DNA of 64,000 nt. It comes from an uncultured candidate division WWE3 bacterium (GTDB taxonomy: Bacteria; Patescibacteriota; WWE3; UBA101185; UBA10185). This document shows positions 9,032-15,429 of this stretch, in pieces (the stretch's first letter is position 1; every line of letters begins with the position of its first letter). A program made the position numbers and the translations under genes. Under the pieces are notes generated by a model. The model did not search any database. It was not told where the DNA came from and saw only the letters and a program-made list of their open reading frames with translations. The stretch lies in NCBI GenBank assembly GCA_938004185.1, contig CALKWN010000065.1:1-64000 (forward strand), read 5' to 3'.

Positions 9032-9661
9032 TTATTCTGAAGCTGTGACATCTATCTTAACTGATTGGCCCATTGTTGAGTTGATGTATATGCTTTTAAT
9101 CCACTCAGGAGAAGCCTTTGTAGGTTTATTTTGTCTCAGTGCTCTGTAAAGCTCATTAAAGTTTTCTTCAAGTTGTGCTTCGGAGAAAGATCTTTTTCCC
9201 ACAATAGTGTGTATTAAAGGCAAGTCTTTTTCTGTTTTTATGTCCAGCTTGCCCTTTTTAGTTTCTTCTACAGCCTTTTCGATATTTTCTGTTACCGTTC
9301 CTGTTTTAGGATTGGGCATAACACCTGCAGGGCCTAATATTTTTGCAACTTTGGCAAGTTTAGTCATATAAGCAGGCTCTGTTATAAGTGTGTCAAAGTC
9401 GATTTTAGGCTTAATCTGCCCGTTTTGAATATTTTCAATATCCGATTCTTTTAATTCAAGATCAGCGTTAGGCACTTTTTTAGATGCCAGGACGGCAACT
9501 TTTTTAGTCTTACCTGTACCGTGGGGAAGTGTGACTGAGAATCTTATTGATTGGTCCTGTTTTTTGGAATCCAGGGCCAGGTTTACATGTACCTCAATTG
9601 AGGCGTCGAATTTTTCTTTTGACAATGTTTTGACTTTTTTTATTGCTTCTTTAATTTCCAT
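9032..9661 (-). CDS. rplA: Ribosomal protein L1
   Basis: 209 residues, a little shorter than the 225-235 of most L1 proteins, missing part of the N-terminus. It has the L1 pattern SVTLPHGTGKTKKVAV, KILGPAGVMPNPKTGTV and a C-terminal NSTMGQSVKID. It binds 23S rRNA at the L1 stalk and often represses its own operon. It is last in secE-nusG-rplK-rplA, the usual order, 3 nt after rplK. Some CPR lineages lack L1, so its presence is a useful lineage marker. Confidence 0.95.
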   Translation of the reverse strand: MEIKEAIKKVKTLSKEKFDASIEVHVNLALDSKKQDQSIRFSVTLPHGTGKTKKVAVLASKKVPNADLELKESDIENIQNGQIKPKIDFDTLITEPAYMTKLAKVAKILGPAGVMPNPKTGTVTENIEKAVEETKKGKLDIKTEKDLPLIHTIVGKRSFSEAQLEENFNELYRALRQNKPTKASPEWIKSIYINSTMGQSVKIDVTASE

Positions 9662-9664
9662 AAG

Positions 9665-10105
9665 TTATTTCTCCACATCTACTCCCATAGAGCGTGCTGT
9701 ACCTTCAATAATCTTTGCCGCTTGCTTTACATCTTTTGTGTTAAGATCCGCCATTTTTACTTTTGCAATTTCTTCTACTTGTTCTTTTGTCAGAGTCCCT
9801 ACCTTTTGTTTATTCGGCACCGGACTACCTTTTGCTGTTTTTAAAGCCTTTTTTATTAGATGAGCGGTAACCGGAGTCTTAGTGATAAAGGTAAATGTCC
9901 TATCCTCATACACTGTCAAAATTGCAGGAATTATGTCATCAGGTGTATTTGAAGTTCTGGCATTGAATTCCTTACAGAATTCCATTATAGGTACGCCGTG
10001 TTGACCGAGAGCGGGGCCGACCGGAGGTGCGGGAGTAGCTTTACCCCCCTGTATTGCCAGTTTTACTATTGCTTTTATTTTTTTACCTTTTTTTGGTTCT
10101 GCCAT
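9665..10105 (-). CDS. rplK: Ribosomal protein L11
   Basis: 146 residues. The N-terminal domain starts KLAIQGGKATPAPPVGPALGQ, the classic L11 opening that contacts factors at the GTPase centre. The C-terminal RNA-binding domain has TAKGSPVPNKQKVGTL and KIIEGTARSMGV. It sits between nusG and rplA in the conserved cluster, with a purine-rich site just before its ATG. Length and motifs are normal. Confidence 0.97.
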   Translation of the reverse strand: MAEPKKGKKIKAIVKLAIQGGKATPAPPVGPALGQHGVPIMEFCKEFNARTSNTPDDIIPAILTVYEDRTFTFITKTPVTAHLIKKALKTAKGSPVPNKQKVGTLTKEQVEEIAKVKMADLNTKDVKQAAKIIEGTARSMGVDVEK

Positions 10106-10128
10106 TTTATCTCCGATATTTAATTAAT

Positions 10129-10752
10129 TTACAGTTGTACTACTTGGGTGAAGTCCAGCTCCAAGGGTGTTTCTCTGCCAAATACTGACACTAGAACTTT
10201 AACTTTACCTTGCTCATCGTTCACCTCGTCGACCTTTCCTAAGAAGTCTTTAAAGGGACCTTCGTTTACTCTCACGGAATCTCCCACGTTAAATTTAGCT
10301 TCAAACTTAGGAGCTTCCATTTTAGCAAATTTCATCAAGGTTTTAACCTCTGATTCTGCAAGCGGGGTTGGGGTGGTTCCCATTCCCACAAACCCTGTTA
10401 CGCCGGGTGTAGTTCTGACTACATACCAGCTGTCATCTTCCATGGTCATCAGCACCATCATGTATCCGGGAAACAACTTTTCTTCAACAGATCTTTTCTT
10501 TCCTTCGGAGACCACGATCTTTTGCTGATGAGGCACAAATATTTTAAAAATCCTGTCCGTAAATCCTCCGGCCTCGACTCTCTGTTTAAGAGTTATCGCT
10601 ACTTTGTTCTCATGTCCGGAGTAAGTGTGAACGACATACCAGTGAGCTAGTGGTGATACATCACTGTTTAGGACAACAACGTTATCCTCGGCGTCCTTAC
10701 CCGAATCAGTATCTTCGATATTTTCATTTGTATCTTTGTTTTGGTCGTCCAT
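10129..10752 (-). CDS. nusG: Transcription termination/antitermination factor NusG
   Basis: 207 residues. An acidic, probably disordered N-terminal 30 or so residues precede the NGN domain (WYVVHTYSGHENKVAITL; LFPGYMMVLM; VRTTPGVTGFVG). A C-terminal KOW domain follows (FNVGDSVRVNEGPFKDFLG). NusG binds RNA polymerase and links it to Rho or the ribosome. It starts just after secE, as in most bacteria. The acidic extension is the only unusual part. Confidence 0.96.
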   Translation of the reverse strand: MDDQNKDTNENIEDTDSGKDAEDNVVVLNSDVSPLAHWYVVHTYSGHENKVAITLKQRVEAGGFTDRIFKIFVPHQQKIVVSEGKKRSVEEKLFPGYMMVLMTMEDDSWYVVRTTPGVTGFVGMGTTPTPLAESEVKTLMKFAKMEAPKFEAKFNVGDSVRVNEGPFKDFLGKVDEVNDEQGKVKVLVSVFGRETPLELDFTQVVQL

Positions 10753-10754
10753 GT

Positions 10755-11000
10755 TTAATTAGTTAATAATATTGCGAGCAATTGTGCAAATATATAATCC
10801 AATAACATCACGAATAAGCCGACACCAAAACTAACACCTATAACATAACCAGTCAAGCGAATGGTGTCTTTTTTCGAGGGCCATGTGACTCTTTTTAGTT
10901 CTTCGTAAGAAGATTTAAAGAAATTTTGCACCTTGTCCACGCTGTGGATTCTAGCATTTTTTGGCTTAACGGACAACAATTTTGCGTTTTGAAAGGACAC
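10755..11000 (-). CDS. secE: Preprotein translocase subunit SecE
   Basis: 81 residues from a GTG at 11000. The amphipathic helix has SSYEELKRVTWPSKKDT, the SecE signature, then one membrane helix near residues 50-75. It clamps SecY in the translocon. It heads the secE-nusG-rplK-rplA operon. The ribosome site is weak. A TTG further in would shorten the basic N-terminus, so the start is the least certain part. Confidence 0.92.
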   Translation of the reverse strand: MSFQNAKLLSVKPKNARIHSVDKVQNFFKSSYEELKRVTWPSKKDTIRLTGYVIGVSFGVGLFVMLLDYIFAQLLAILLTN

Positions 11001-11100
11001 CCAGGGGTATTACTAAAAAGGGGCAAGCTCTTTGTATGGGCCGGTATGTACCACTTACAATAAATGAGGTGGGGATTTGCTTGTCGGAACGAGCATAAAA

Positions 11101-11123
11101 CCCGGAAATAACGGGCTTTTTTT
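11101..11123 (+). terminator. Small Rho-independent terminator
   Basis: CCCG (11101-11104) pairs with CGGG (11112-11115) over a 7-nt loop and is followed by seven T at 11117-11123. It lies before the M50 gene, so it would end a short plus-strand transcript from about 11030 (a possible small RNA) or limit read-through. Confidence 0.45.
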
Positions 11124-11142
11124 GCTACGTATGCGTCAATGG

Positions 11143-11148
11143 TATAAT
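11143..11148 (+). promoter_or_regulatory. -10 box of the M50 protease gene
   Basis: A perfect TATAAT ends 6 nt before the ATG at 11155, so the transcript probably begins at or next to the start codon. Confidence 0.65.
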
Positions 11149-11154
11149 TCCCAC

Positions 11155-11763
11155 ATGCTGGAACTGCTTACCCAAAACCCTATCCTGTTTTTGATTGTTA
11201 TAGCTGCTTTAGTTGTGTCCCTTTCAGTACACGAGTTTGCTCATGCTTGGGTGTCAGATAAATTGGGGGATCCCACGGCAAAGTATTTGGGGCGTATTAC
11301 GCTCAATCCGAAATCACATATAGATCCGATAGGATTGGTTTTTTTGGTAATAGCGGGCTTTGGGTGGGGAAGACCGGTTCCTTTCAACCCAATGAATTTA
11401 AAACATCCTAAAAGAGACGCGGCTTTAATAGCACTAGCCGGTCCTGTTTCAAATTTTATTACCGCAGCAGTAGCTGCGCTTATCCTTCATTTTTTAACTC
11501 CGGGGGCGTTGGTTTCCGGCGTTTTGTATCTTTTCGCCTTTTACAATCTAATGTTGGGTGTTTTTAACCTTTTACCCTTCCATCCTTTGGACGGATTTAA
11601 AGTAGTGGGGGGAATTTTACCTAACAATCTCGCTGTTCAATGGTACCAAATGGAACCATACGGGATAATAATTCTCTTTGCATTCGTTTTTACAAATTCT
11701 TTTCAAAGAATTGTTTTGCCAGTTGTTGAATTATTAACAAAAATGTTAGGTTTGTCCGTTTAA
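11155..11763 (+). CDS. M50-family (site-2-protease-like) membrane peptidase
   Basis: 202 residues with several membrane helices. The zinc motif is HEFAH at 26-30 (VSLSVHEFAHAW). The second metal ligand lies in LLPFHPLDG, equivalent to NPxxDG of the family. This compact form lacks PDZ and CBS domains and resembles the Rip2/YwhC-type S2P relatives widespread in bacteria. It would cut membrane proteins in the bilayer; the substrate is unknown. The start is ATG 11155; an upstream in-frame TTG at 11077 lies across the terminator and promoter and is rejected. Confidence 0.88.
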   Translation: MLELLTQNPILFLIVIAALVVSLSVHEFAHAWVSDKLGDPTAKYLGRITLNPKSHIDPIGLVFLVIAGFGWGRPVPFNPMNLKHPKRDAALIALAGPVSNFITAAVAALILHFLTPGALVSGVLYLFAFYNLMLGVFNLLPFHPLDGFKVVGGILPNNLAVQWYQMEPYGIIILFAFVFTNSFQRIVLPVVELLTKMLGLSV

Positions 11764-11834
11764 AATATTGTTTTTACGGCATTTTTCATCCAAAAAATTT
11801 TTGACTTGGGTTCTATAAGTGGTAATCTATATGT

Positions 11835-12049
11835 AAGATATCGTAAGGTATCGTAAAGCCTAGTGTGTTCGTTTAAGCTGAGAGTCATAGATTTCCTCTA
11901 CGACTCTCGTGAAAGAGGGTATAGACGGTAGCCGAACTCGAAAGATTCGACTCCAGTTACCCACCTTTCTATAAACGGGGATCCGTCTCAGCGGCTCGAC
12001 ACACCGGGCAGGAATTATTAAACCCTGCTTTATGGCGGGGTGTTTTTTT
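11835..12049 (+). ncRNA. Candidate structured RNA upstream of folD
   Basis: There is no plausible protein here, but there is a strong RNA plan. TTGACT (11801-11806) and TAATCT (11823-11828) form a promoter with 16-nt spacing. GTGTGTTCG (11863-11871) pairs with CGACACAC (11997-12004) to close the structure. GCTGAGA (11877-11883) pairs with TCTCAGC (11986-11992). GAAAG/GGGTA (11911-11921) pair with TACCC/CTTTC (11958-11969). GACGG (11924-11928) can pair with CCGTC (11983-11987), giving a possible pseudoknot. An intrinsic terminator ends it. It does not match the tmRNA, SRP RNA, RNase P RNA or riboswitch consensus sequences I know. It may be a free RNA or an attenuator for folD. Confidence 0.6.
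12022..12049 (+). terminator. Terminator of the candidate RNA
   Basis: ACCCTGC (12022-12028) pairs with GCGGGGT (12035-12041), followed by seven T at 12043-12049. GCAGG at 12008-12012 can pair with CCTGC at 12024-12028 instead, so an antiterminator form is possible. Confidence 0.75.
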
Positions 12050-12114
12050 GTCTGCATTTGTGTGCAGGTAAAGAAGCTTTTACAAAAACGTTCTCCAAAG
12101 TTCCAAAAATCTGC

Positions 12115-12120
12115 TAATAT
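12115..12120 (+). promoter_or_regulatory. -10 box of folD
   Basis: TAATAT ends 6 nt before the GTG start at 12127, suggesting a leaderless folD transcript independent of the upstream RNA. Confidence 0.5.
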
Positions 12121-12126
12121 CTTTTT

Positions 12127-12936
12127 GTGAAAACATTTAACGGCAGAGATAAAGCAGTCATGCTCGATTCGCAGATAGTTGAATTTATGTCAATGAGTGT
12201 TCCCGAAGGTGAGTTATCGATAATTTCCCTAGGTAGCGACCCGGCCTCCGAAAAGTACATATCTATAAAGAAAAAATATTGCGAGAACAGGGGTATAAGG
12301 TGCGGCGTTTACAAAATCGATCCTCGATTGGAGGACCAGCATATATTAAAAAAAATTTTATCGATTGTTTCAAATCCTGCGGTGTCAGGAGTCATTATTC
12401 AGCTCCCCCTGCCTAGGCCGTCACTTAACACCTGCTTAAGATTGATACCTATAGAAAAAGATATTGACTCAATTTCTCCTGCCTCTATGGAATCATTTTA
12501 TGCAGGTAAACCCCTCTTACTTCCCCCCGTAATCAGAGCTTTAGATCTTTTTCTTTCCGAAACGGAAAAAAAGAGCAGCTCGGGCAATCTGAGCGCCTGT
12601 GTGATAGGGGAGGGATATCTTGTTGGAAAACCGGCAGCTCAGTATTTACAAACAAAAAATTATGCCGTTTCTGTAATAAATGATTATAGGGCGGGACAAA
12701 AAATAAACGCAGATATAGTTATTCTTTCCGCCGGTGTCCCGAATCTGGTAAAAGGGGAGGATATGTCCGAAGGTTGTGATGTTGTGGATTTCGGATCCTC
12801 GGTTGTTGACGGCGTTACTACGGGAGATCTTGATTTGAATTCACAGACAGAGCATCTTGGACTCGTTTCACCGAGTCCGGGCGGGGTAGGACCTTTAGTT
12901 GTAAGGTATCTGATAATGAATTACCTGGGAATATAG
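12127..12936 (+). CDS. folD: Methylenetetrahydrofolate dehydrogenase/cyclohydrolase
   Basis: 269 residues from GTG 12127. The catalytic region SEKYISIKKKY holds the Tyr and Lys of the family. GVIIQLPLP and the C-terminal SPSPGGVGPLV are FolD signatures. The NAD(P) domain has VIGEGYLVGKPAAQYL. It interconverts methylene-, methenyl- and formyl-tetrahydrofolate, supplying formyl groups for Fmt (27514-28455) and carbon for nucleotide synthesis. The usual CTP motif is replaced by LPPV, so it is a divergent member. The candidate RNA at 11835-12049 is just upstream. Confidence 0.92.
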   Translation: MKTFNGRDKAVMLDSQIVEFMSMSVPEGELSIISLGSDPASEKYISIKKKYCENRGIRCGVYKIDPRLEDQHILKKILSIVSNPAVSGVIIQLPLPRPSLNTCLRLIPIEKDIDSISPASMESFYAGKPLLLPPVIRALDLFLSETEKKSSSGNLSACVIGEGYLVGKPAAQYLQTKNYAVSVINDYRAGQKINADIVILSAGVPNLVKGEDMSEGCDVVDFGSSVVDGVTTGDLDLNSQTEHLGLVSPSPGGVGPLVVRYLIMNYLGI

Positions 12937-12968
12937 TTGCCCTTGCAATAAACCGTATTAAATAGTGT

Positions 12969-12974
12969 TAAAAT
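12969..12974 (+). promoter_or_regulatory. -10 box before 12982 gene
   Basis: TAAAAT lies 7 nt before ATG 12982; no ribosome site is seen. Confidence 0.5.
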
Positions 12975-12981
12975 AATTCTA

Positions 12982-13476
12982 ATGAATATCCATTTTGTAA
13001 GCTACGGTCATGTTTTCAGGTCGCGTCTTGCCGAGGCGTATCTCAAGTATTTGATGAGGAAGCAAAAAAACGTCACGGTTACCTCATCGGGGATAAAGTA
13101 TGAGAAAGAAATTAACGGTCCTATAGCGTGGTACGCTATGAAGATTTTAGTAGACCACCAGCTGACTCCTTACATGTCGGATACCCCTACTGTAACTACA
13201 AAAGAAATACTTGAACAGCAGGATCACGTAATTTTTTTGGATGAGGCATCCTGCGAATATTGTGTAAGAAGGTTAGGTTTCAAGGGAAGAAAGCACAATG
13301 TGTGGAATGTGGAATACCTGCCGCCTGAAAAAACATCCAGTAAAGCCGATATCGACAGGGATCAGTTTATTATTAAAAGATCGGAGCAGATATTCAAGAA
13401 TATAATAGAGCACTGCCAGAGGTTTGTGTACGATATGTCGGGAAGTGAGATACCTTTTATTGACTCACTTTATTAA
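12982..13476 (+). CDS. Low-molecular-weight phosphatase-like protein lacking the catalytic Cys
   Basis: 164 residues. The N-terminus IHFVSYGHVFRSRLAEAYL aligns with the P-loop of low-molecular-weight Tyr phosphatases and ArsC-type reductases (VCxGNxCRSPxAEA). The nucleophilic Cys is Ser7 (codon AGC), while Arg13 and Ser14 of the loop remain. The usual DP acid near the C-terminus is not evident. It may therefore bind phosphate or phosphoprotein without turning over, or have another chemistry. The 3' end overlaps the convergent gene at 13465-14085 by 12 nt. Fold assignment is fairly firm; function is unknown. Confidence 0.7.
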   Translation: MNIHFVSYGHVFRSRLAEAYLKYLMRKQKNVTVTSSGIKYEKEINGPIAWYAMKILVDHQLTPYMSDTPTVTTKEILEQQDHVIFLDEASCEYCVRRLGFKGRKHNVWNVEYLPPEKTSSKADIDRDQFIIKRSEQIFKNIIEHCQRFVYDMSGSEIPFIDSLY

Positions 13477-14085
13477 AATCTTCTCTAGCTTGTTTCTGTC
13501 AAATCCTATCACGAATTCCGATTCACCGTCGTCGTAAACAATTTCCGTAACAGGCACCCCCATTTGACCCGTTGACCTTACAACATATTCTGCTTCCTTG
13601 GGTGAATCTTCAAGGTATATATTTTCATGTTTTATCATATTTTTTTCTAACCAATCCTTTTCATTTTTGCAGTAAGGACACGTATGTGTGGAATAAAGTT
13701 TTACATTTGAGACCTTTTGGTTTTCTGCTCCCGTGGCAGCATTTACTATGGATTTCATTTTTTCCGAGACATCCTCCGAGAGGTGTTGTATATCGTGGTT
13801 GGGTGTCACTCCGGCCATAAGTTCCGGATTTATAGTTCCGACAAGAACAGCGTTATTCTTATTAAGTACCGCAATGTTATCGGGAATTAGCCCCACCAGA
13901 TTATGGTCGATTTCCATAATCTTTTGTAACACCTTCTTATCATTTATATTTAAAATCGTTCCGAGTTGGGATTCTAAATTAATTTCCGAAGATACTTTGA
14001 TTCCTTCTTTCTCAAGATTTGTTTTAAGGTTTGAAAGTGTCTCATCAAATCCGAATTTGCTTTTTTTATAATATGAGATGTTCAT
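13465..14085 (-). CDS. DUF302-glutaredoxin fusion protein
   Basis: 206 residues. Residues about 1-120 resemble DUF302 (FGFDETLSNLKTNLEKEGIKV, then NPELMAGVTPN). Residues about 128-206 are glutaredoxin-like with the active site CPYC in LYSTHTCPYCKNEKDWL and the cis-Pro region GQMGVPVTEI. It is probably a cytoplasmic thiol oxidoreductase; the DUF302 half has no settled function. The start overlaps the ArsR gene stop by 4 nt, so the two are co-translated and probably under ArsR control, which suggests a metal or oxidant response. Confidence 0.82.
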   Translation of the reverse strand: MNISYYKKSKFGFDETLSNLKTNLEKEGIKVSSEINLESQLGTILNINDKKVLQKIMEIDHNLVGLIPDNIAVLNKNNAVLVGTINPELMAGVTPNHDIQHLSEDVSEKMKSIVNAATGAENQKVSNVKLYSTHTCPYCKNEKDWLEKNMIKHENIYLEDSPKEAEYVVRSTGQMGVPVTEIVYDDGESEFVIGFDRNKLEKILIK

Positions 14086-14348
14086 TTTTGTATCTCCTTT
14101 TTTAATTTTTCTACTTTTGATGCTATGTCTGCCGCTTCGGGGTAGAGAAGTTTATAAAATACATATCTTCCGTCTCTTTCTGTTGTAAGTAAGCCAATGT
14201 CTTTGAGTTTAGTCAGATGTTGGGACACTGCGGATTGAGCCAGTCCGCATGTTCCTACCAACTCATTTACGTTTTTCGGTCGGTCCGACAGGCATCTTAA
14301 AATTTTCAACCTAACCGGGTTTGACAGTATTTTATAAAAGTTACTCAT
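14082..14348 (-). CDS. ArsR-family transcriptional repressor
   Basis: 88 residues, a compact winged helix: NPVRLKILRCLSDRPKNVNEL then GLAQSAVSQHLTKLKDIGLL and the wing RDGRYVFYKL. The metal site ELCVCDL of classical ArsR is not present (ELVGTCGLAQ, a single Cys), so the signal may be redox or another ligand. It heads the operon with the DUF302-glutaredoxin gene. An 8-bp inverted repeat lies in its promoter, so autorepression is likely. Confidence 0.92.
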   Translation of the reverse strand: MSNFYKILSNPVRLKILRCLSDRPKNVNELVGTCGLAQSAVSQHLTKLKDIGLLTTERDGRYVFYKLLYPEAADIASKVEKLKKEIQK

Positions 14349-14355
14349 GCGCTAA

Positions 14356-14361
14356 ATTATA
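14356..14361 (-). promoter_or_regulatory. -10 box of the arsR operon
   Basis: TATAAT on the minus strand lies 7 nt before ATG 14348. A perfect TTGACA (forward 14381-14386) lies 19 nt upstream; the alternative -10 TAATAT (14359-14364) gives 16 nt. Confidence 0.65.
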
Positions 14362-14379
14362 TTAGCATTATCTAATATA
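14358..14379. promoter_or_regulatory. Inverted repeat, likely ArsR operator
   Basis: TATATTAG (14358-14365) and CTAATATA (14372-14379) form a perfect 8-bp inverted repeat with a 6-nt spacer. It lies over the -10 and spacer of the arsR promoter, as expected for a repressor site. Confidence 0.7.
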
Positions 14380-14439
14380 TTGTCAAGCTCAATATATATT
14401 TGCTAAACCGTCTTTTCCAATAAAATTAGAAATAGCATA

Positions 14440-14467
14440 TTGTTATTTATTGTGATTGTGGTAAAAT
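14440..14467 (+). promoter_or_regulatory. Promoter of the RRM gene
   Basis: TTGTTA (14440-14445), 16-nt spacer, TAAAAT (14462-14467). Transcription should begin near 14474, giving a leader of about 150 nt. Confidence 0.6.
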
Positions 14468-14473
14468 GTCGAA

Positions 14474-14625
14474 GTTCGTAACCGCGTGTCAAAGACACCG
14501 CGGCTGTTAGTTAATGCTTGTGATCTTATCGGGAACGTTGTTACCTCGTAAGCATCCTTCATTAATCGCAGGAACATTTGTATATGCAGTGTCTATTGAA
14601 GGGTGGTGTAAAAAACTAAATACAA
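14474..14625 (+). promoter_or_regulatory. Structured 5' leader of the RRM gene
   Basis: Long for this genome. CCGCGTGTC (14482-14490) pairs with 14494-14503 (one bulge) over an AAA loop. ATGCTT (14514-14519) can pair with AAGCAT (14550-14555), while TTAATG (14511-14516) can pair with CATTAA (14560-14565). These two pairings compete. A purine-rich GAAGGGTGG lies too far from the ATG for a normal ribosome site. A thermosensor-like or autoregulatory leader is plausible. Confidence 0.5.
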
Positions 14626-14880
14626 ATGGCAAGAATTTACGTAGGTAACTTACCTTATACTACCAACGATCAGGACTTAGCTCAGGCTTTTTCACAGTTC
14701 GGAACAGTGGTTTCATCCGCTGTTATCATGGATAAAGCAACAAGAAGGAGCAAAGGTTTCGGTTTCGTTGAGTTCGAAAATGAGGCGGCAGCCCAAGAGG
14801 CTATCACCGGAATGGACGGAAAGGACTTCGAAGGAAGAACCCTTAAAGTGTCCATGGCAAAACCGATGGAGCAGAGATAA
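14626..14880 (+). CDS. RRM-type RNA-binding protein
   Basis: 84 residues, a single RNA-recognition motif. RNP2 is IYVGNL near the N-terminus and RNP1 is KGFGFVEF at about 46-53; both carry the aromatic residues that stack on RNA. There is almost nothing outside the domain. Such proteins in cyanobacteria and other bacteria are often cold-regulated; whether this holds here is unknown, but the long structured leader fits post-transcriptional control. A terminator follows 24 nt after the stop, so the gene is monocistronic. Confidence 0.95.
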   Translation: MARIYVGNLPYTTNDQDLAQAFSQFGTVVSSAVIMDKATRRSKGFGFVEFENEAAAQEAITGMDGKDFEGRTLKVSMAKPMEQR

Positions 14881-14904
14881 TCTATCTTTGCTTTACGCAT
14901 CACA

Positions 14905-14936
14905 AGCAGAGTCCTATTTCGGACTCTGCTTTTTTT
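14905..14936 (+). terminator. Terminator of the RRM gene
   Basis: AGCAGAGTCC (14905-14914) pairs perfectly with GGACTCTGCT (14921-14930) over a 6-nt loop, then T-rich 14931-14936. Confidence 0.9.
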
Positions 14937-14964
14937 GTGCTTACTTTTGTGCTTACTTTTGTGC
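14933..14964. repeat. Short tandem repeat
   Basis: The 12-mer TTTTGTGCTTAC occurs at 14933-14944 and 14945-14956, with a partial third copy to about 14964, just after the terminator. Confidence 0.7.
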
Positions 14965-15004
14965 GTGTATGGGTGAAAATATTGCCAGACCGTTGTTAAA
15001 ATAT

Positions 15005-15010
15005 TAATAT
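15005..15010 (+). promoter_or_regulatory. -10 box before 15017 gene
   Basis: TAATAT ends 6 nt before ATG 15017. Confidence 0.5.
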
Positions 15011-15016
15011 TTTGGT

Positions 15017-15343
15017 ATGAACGACAAAAAATATAAAGTTTTGGGGATAATCAACCTTAGTTTAAGTGGCTTGTTTTCACTTTTTCATCTGCAACTGCTT
15101 CTTTTTGTTTTTCCGAAAATATACTCTTTGAGCAGGACGGTTGATATTGAAATGCCTCCTGTTACTATTCAGGAGTCCGTAATTTCAATGTTGATTTTTG
15201 TCGGAATAGGATATCTTGCCGTAAGGTTATTACAGGCTCAGACTCAGAAATTATTTACGATAAATATCATTACTCTTATATTTTTGGTTTTTCAGTTTAT
15301 GTATTTTATAAGCTCGTATTTTACTGCTGTTTTGACGCGTTAG
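15017..15343 (+). CDS. Small membrane protein of unknown function
   Basis: 108 residues with three hydrophobic segments, at about residues 9-33, 54-70 and 79-104, separated by short polar loops. I recognise no family motif. It stands alone, between a terminator and a convergent beta-lactamase-fold gene, and appears to have its own leaderless promoter. It could be an integral membrane protein or a small accessory subunit; nothing in the context assigns a role. Confidence 0.6.
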   Translation: MNDKKYKVLGIINLSLSGLFSLFHLQLLLFVFPKIYSLSRTVDIEMPPVTIQESVISMLIFVGIGYLAVRLLQAQTQKLFTINIITLIFLVFQFMYFISSYFTAVLTR

Positions 15344-15429
15344 CATAAACTGTCCCCACCCACAATTTGTAGGTACAACCGGAAAGTTTTTTACTATCAA
15401 TCCTCATATTTATTTGCTAAAGAGGGAGA

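Noticed and set aside
11835..12049. tmRNA, SRP RNA, RNase P RNA, TPP or T-box element
   Set aside because: I could not find the defining conserved blocks of any of these, despite short chance similarities such as GATTCGA and CTGAGA.
11860..12057. A 65-codon minus-strand frame
   Set aside because: It runs against the candidate RNA and its terminator, has no ribosome site and no recognisable protein pattern.
13572..14071. Plus-strand frames inside the DUF302-glutaredoxin gene
   Set aside because: They are antisense shadows of a gene with clear CPYC and DUF302 features.
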